A stretch of 64,000 nucleotides of DNA from contig NZ_CP073748.1 in assembly GCF_024398035.1 (NCBI RefSeq), positions 735,501 through 799,500 of the forward strand. The letters run 5' to 3'. How positions within the stretch are numbered: the first letter of the stretch is position 1; the number at the start of each line of letters is the position of its first letter. The DNA comes from Kordiimonas sp. SCSIO 12603. Its GTDB lineage: Bacteria; Pseudomonadota; Alphaproteobacteria; Sphingomonadales; Kordiimonadaceae. Positions 61,698-64,000 of the stretch are shown here, piece by piece. The translations under genes were made by a program, and so were the position numbers. Under the pieces are notes generated by a model that saw only the letters and a list, made by a program, of their open reading frames with translations, had not been told where the DNA came from and ran no database searches.

Positions 61698-63209
61698 ATG
61701 AACATCGAACAGATTTATGCTGATCTGGGCCTTACAGACGCAGACCTGAAAACAGGTAGTTTGAAAGTTGAAAGCCCAATCGATGGTGCTGAAATCGCAA
61801 GTGTGAAAACACACACAGAAGCTGAGGCAGATGCGATTATCGCGAAATCCAAAGCTGCGTTCAAAGAATGGCGCAATGTACCGGGCCCACGCCGCGGTGA
61901 ACTTGTTCGCCTGCTTGGCGAAATTCTTCGCGAGAAGAAAGAAGCACTTGGTGCGCTCGTAAGCCTTGAGTGTGGTAAAATTTACCAAGAAGGTCTTGGT
62001 GAAGTTCAGGAAATGATCGATATCTGTGACTTTGCAGTTGGCCTTAGCCGCCAGCTTTATGGTCTTACAATCGCATCTGAACGCCCAGGCCACAAGATGC
62101 GTGAATATTGGCAGCCAATCGGCCCTGTTGGTATCATCAGTGCATTCAACTTCCCTGTAGCCGTTTGGGCATGGAATGCGGCGCTTGCACTTGTGTGTGG
62201 TGATAGCACAATCTGGAAACCGTCTGAGAAAACACCGGTAACAGCTATTGCTTGTCAGAAACTGTTTGATGAAGCTGTGAAGCGTTTTGGTGATGATGCG
62301 CCGGAAGGTCTTTCTCAGGTTCTTGTTGGTGAGCGAGAAATCGGTGAAGTGCTTGTAAACGATAAGCGCGTACCAGTTATCTCAGCAACAGGTAGCTGTG
62401 CGATGGGCCGTATTGTCGGACCTAAAGTGGCTGCACGTTTTGGTCGTAGCATTCTTGAGCTTGGTGGTAACAATGCAATTATCGTGGCACCGTCAGCTGA
62501 TCTGAACCTTGCTTATCAAGGTATTCTGTTTGGTGCTGTGGGTACGTGCGGCCAGCGCTGTACATCAACACGCCGTATCTTTGTACACGAAGAAGTATAT
62601 GACGAGTTGGTGCCGCGCCTGAAGAAAGGTTATAAAGGCCTGTCTATTGGTAGCCCGCTTGATGATAAAACACTGGTTGGGCCGCTGATTGATGAACAGT
62701 CATTTAACGCTTTTGAAGCAGCGCTTGAGCTTGCTCAGAAAAATGGTGGTGAAATCACTGGCGGTGGCCGTGCGCTCGCAAGTGAATACCCGAATGCATA
62801 CTATGTAAATCCAGCCATCGTTGAGATGACAGGTGATGTAGATAACGTGCAGGAAGAAACATTTGCACCAATCCTTTATGTGTTCAAATACACTGATCTG
62901 GAAGAAGCAATTGTGCGCCAAAATGATGTACCGCAGGGCCTTTCTTCTGCGATCTTCACACGTGATGTACTTGAAGCTGAAATCTTCACATCTGAAAGCG
63001 GTAGTGATTGCGGTATCGCTAACGTAAACATCGGTACATCCGGTGCGGAAATCGGCGGTGCATTCGGCGGTGAAAAAGAAACTGGCGGCGGCCGTGAAAG
63101 TGGTTCCGATGCTTGGAAAGCATACATGCGCCGCATGACAAGCACACTCAATTATTCAAAAGAATTGCCTCTTGCACAGGGCATCACATTCGGTGGTGAT
63201 GACGAATAG
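61698..63209 (+). CDS. 2-aminoadipate semialdehyde dehydrogenase (ALDH7/antiquitin type)
   Basis: The 503-residue enzyme has the ALDH7-type stretch REYWQPIGPVGIISAFNFPV, the general base Glu in LELGGNNA and the catalytic Cys in GQRCTSTRR. It oxidises 2-aminoadipate semialdehyde to L-2-aminoadipate with NAD+. The second of two tandem ATG codons is favoured by spacing to AAGGGA; 61695 is the alternative. It is the last gene of the saccharopine operon and ends in a strong terminator. Confidence 0.92.
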   Translation: MNIEQIYADLGLTDADLKTGSLKVESPIDGAEIASVKTHTEAEADAIIAKSKAAFKEWRNVPGPRRGELVRLLGEILREKKEALGALVSLECGKIYQEGLGEVQEMIDICDFAVGLSRQLYGLTIASERPGHKMREYWQPIGPVGIISAFNFPVAVWAWNAALALVCGDSTIWKPSEKTPVTAIACQKLFDEAVKRFGDDAPEGLSQVLVGEREIGEVLVNDKRVPVISATGSCAMGRIVGPKVAARFGRSILELGGNNAIIVAPSADLNLAYQGILFGAVGTCGQRCTSTRRIFVHEEVYDELVPRLKKGYKGLSIGSPLDDKTLVGPLIDEQSFNAFEAALELAQKNGGEITGGGRALASEYPNAYYVNPAIVEMTGDVDNVQEETFAPILYVFKYTDLEEAIVRQNDVPQGLSSAIFTRDVLEAEIFTSESGSDCGIANVNIGTSGAEIGGAFGGEKETGGGRESGSDAWKAYMRRMTSTLNYSKELPLAQGITFGGDDE

Positions 63210-63239
63210 TCGCCACCTGAACTAAAAATTCTGCCACTT

Positions 63240-63282
63240 AAGGCCACTTCCCGATCCACTCTCCGGGAAGTGGCCTTTTTTT
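63240..63282 (+). terminator. Strong terminator of the lysine operon
   Basis: A 13-bp stem (AAGGCCACTTCCC / GGGAAGTGGCCTT) with a 12-nt loop is followed by seven T residues, 30 bp after the stop codon. Confidence 0.93.
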
Positions 63283-63346
63283 GGTTGATACTCTCAATTA
63301 GTAGGTTTATCGCTTAAAGGTTGAAAATGCACACATGGAGAAAATT

Positions 63347-63565
63347 ATGACTCAGGTTATCACTGAACTGACAACAGAAGAACTTAATTTAGTGGGAGGT
63401 GGGGGTGAAGATCTTGACCCGATCGAGGTTTTTACAACTTTTTTTAACGCTTTTAATCCTTTTTCCGGATTGGGTGGCGTCGGATCTGGAGGTAATTCAG
63501 AAAGAGACTACTTTATAAGAATAGATATTGATGTAGCTGGAATTGAGATTGATGTGGCGCTCTAG
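63347..63565 (+). CDS. Small peptide with double-glycine leader
   Basis: The 72-residue product opens with MTQVITELTTEELNLVGG, a match to the leader pattern of bacteriocin-like peptides (ELxxEELxxVxGG) cut after GG by C39-type peptidases. The remainder of about 53 residues is rich in Gly, Phe and acidic residues, and ends with alternating Ile/Asp. The ATG at 63347 is chosen for the GGAG 7 nt upstream; an ATG four codons earlier overlaps that site. No C39 peptidase transporter is visible; the ABC gene downstream begins without one. Role unknown. Confidence 0.65.
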   Translation: MTQVITELTTEELNLVGGGGEDLDPIEVFTTFFNAFNPFSGLGGVGSGGNSERDYFIRIDIDVAGIEIDVAL

Positions 63566-63666
63566 TGTTTTGAGAAGAGTGTATCGTTATACTAGATAAT
63601 TATCTCTAAGGGGCCTGAAGTAACATAGTCATCAGATTTAGTTGTTTGGTGGCTTTTTTTTGTGAA

Positions 63667-63695
63667 TTGACAAATTATTATTGTTTTACGATAAG
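63667..63695 (+). promoter_or_regulatory. Candidate promoter of the ABC transporter gene
   Basis: TTGACA is followed after 17 bp by GATAAG, 136 bp before the ATG of the ABC gene. The 14-bp palindrome at 63742 lies just downstream. Confidence 0.4.
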
Positions 63696-63741
63696 GTATT
63701 TTAATTGCAACTTTGGTTGTAAGGTTTTTGAAAAACAATAG

Positions 63742-63755
63742 ACTGCTATAGCAGT
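63742..63755. promoter_or_regulatory. 14-bp perfect palindrome, candidate operator
   Basis: ACTGCTA and TAGCAGT meet without a spacer, 76 bp before the ABC transporter start. The symmetry and place fit a repressor operator; the protein is unknown. Confidence 0.45.
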
Positions 63756-63830
63756 AGGATGGCCAAGAATAAGTAAAGAGTATGCTGGAAAACCAGCCGC
63801 GGCCCGGGCACAGTACAGAGAGGATACAAA

Positions 63831-64000
63831 ATGTTGTCGATTAAAAATTTGAGCCACACCTATCCAAATGGTGTGAAGGCTCTTAATAACCTGAATCTGG
63901 AAGTTCCTAAGGGAATGTTTGGTCTGTTGGGGCCAAACGGCGCTGGTAAATCAAGCCTAATGCGCACAATTTCCACCCTTCAGCAGCCAACAGAAGGCAG
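63831..64000 (+). CDS. ABC transporter ATP-binding protein, 3' truncated
   Basis: The first 56 residues are visible (MLSIKNLSHTYPNG...), with the Walker A motif GPNGAGKSS. AGAGG precedes the ATG. The form GMFGLLGPNGAGKS and RTISTLQ is that of ABC-2-type exporters, some of which are paired with a permease fused to an M1 aminopeptidase. No N-terminal C39 peptidase is present. The rest of the gene is beyond the window. Confidence 0.9.
   Translation, partial: MLSIKNLSHTYPNGVKALNNLNLEVPKGMFGLLGPNGAGKSSLMRTISTLQQPTEG

Noticed and set aside
63347-64000. Complete bacteriocin operon made of the GG peptide and the ABC gene
   Set aside because: The ABC protein starts directly with a nucleotide-binding domain of ABC-2 type, lacks a C39 peptidase, and is 265 bp away behind its own promoter-like region.

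Overview
The window is ordinary, gene-dense chromosome of an alphaproteobacterium of moderate GC (high forties percent by eye). The best taxonomic evidence is the block at 30.7-38.1 kb: murA, a DUF2948 gene, short-form hisG, hisD, a UPF0262 gene, a low-molecular-weight phosphatase gene, infA, maf, an RNase E/G gene and yacG run in one direction next to tRNA-Phe, an order I know from Alphaproteobacteria. Lipoprotein peptidases of families M16 and S9, MipA/OmpV, a glyoxylate-shunt gene and an RTX giant protein suggest a protein- and amino-acid-eating, probably marine, Gram-negative heterotroph. A Kordiimonadales-like source is possible but is only a guess.

Layout. 0-5.6 kb: end of a Kef-type K+/H+ antiporter, a small unknown protein, rluA and an M16 lipoprotein protease. 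5.8-11.6 kb: a soluble zinc-binding chemoreceptor, two paralogous His-rich proteins of unknown function, a coiled-coil protein, a family 2 glycosyltransferase and a LysR regulator. 11.6-22.6 kb: hydrolases (esterase with TPR, DPP-IV-like peptidase, serine hydrolase with TPR), a MOSC protein, a divergent LysR/quinone-reductase pair and a large SF2 helicase with hydrophobic segments. 22.8-26.0 kb: isocitrate lyase divergent from an ScfR/RamB-like regulator, with a strong palindromic operator candidate between them. 26-30.4 kb: small unknown genes, a CadC-like membrane regulator and an esterase. 30.5-41.5 kb: the conserved housekeeping block, tRNA-Phe, an AraC-type regulator beside mipA, dcd and tRNA-Thr. 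41.6-54.7 kb: a surface/secretion region with a 2655-residue DUF4347-cadherin-VCBS-RTX protein, two tail-collar (MdpB-like) proteins, DUF6916 and GNAT genes, with arsC and a TetR gene between. 54.9-63.2 kb: lysine catabolism. 63.3-64 kb: a double-glycine-leader peptide gene and the start of an ABC transporter.

The most coherent system is the lysine cluster. Two saccharopine dehydrogenases and an ALDH7-type semialdehyde dehydrogenase take L-lysine to 2-aminoadipate; HglS (DUF1338) and D-2-hydroxyglutarate dehydrogenase take 2-oxoadipate to 2-oxoglutarate. This is the plant-type saccharopine plus D-2-hydroxyglutarate route, lacking only the aminotransferase here, and flanked by two Lrp/AsnC regulators. 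The least explained systems are the tail-collar/DUF6916/GNAT cassette divergent from the giant RTX protein, the paralogous His-rich proteins coupled to a glycosyltransferase, and the GG-leader peptide. All assignments come from reading the sequence and remembered family features; no database search was run.
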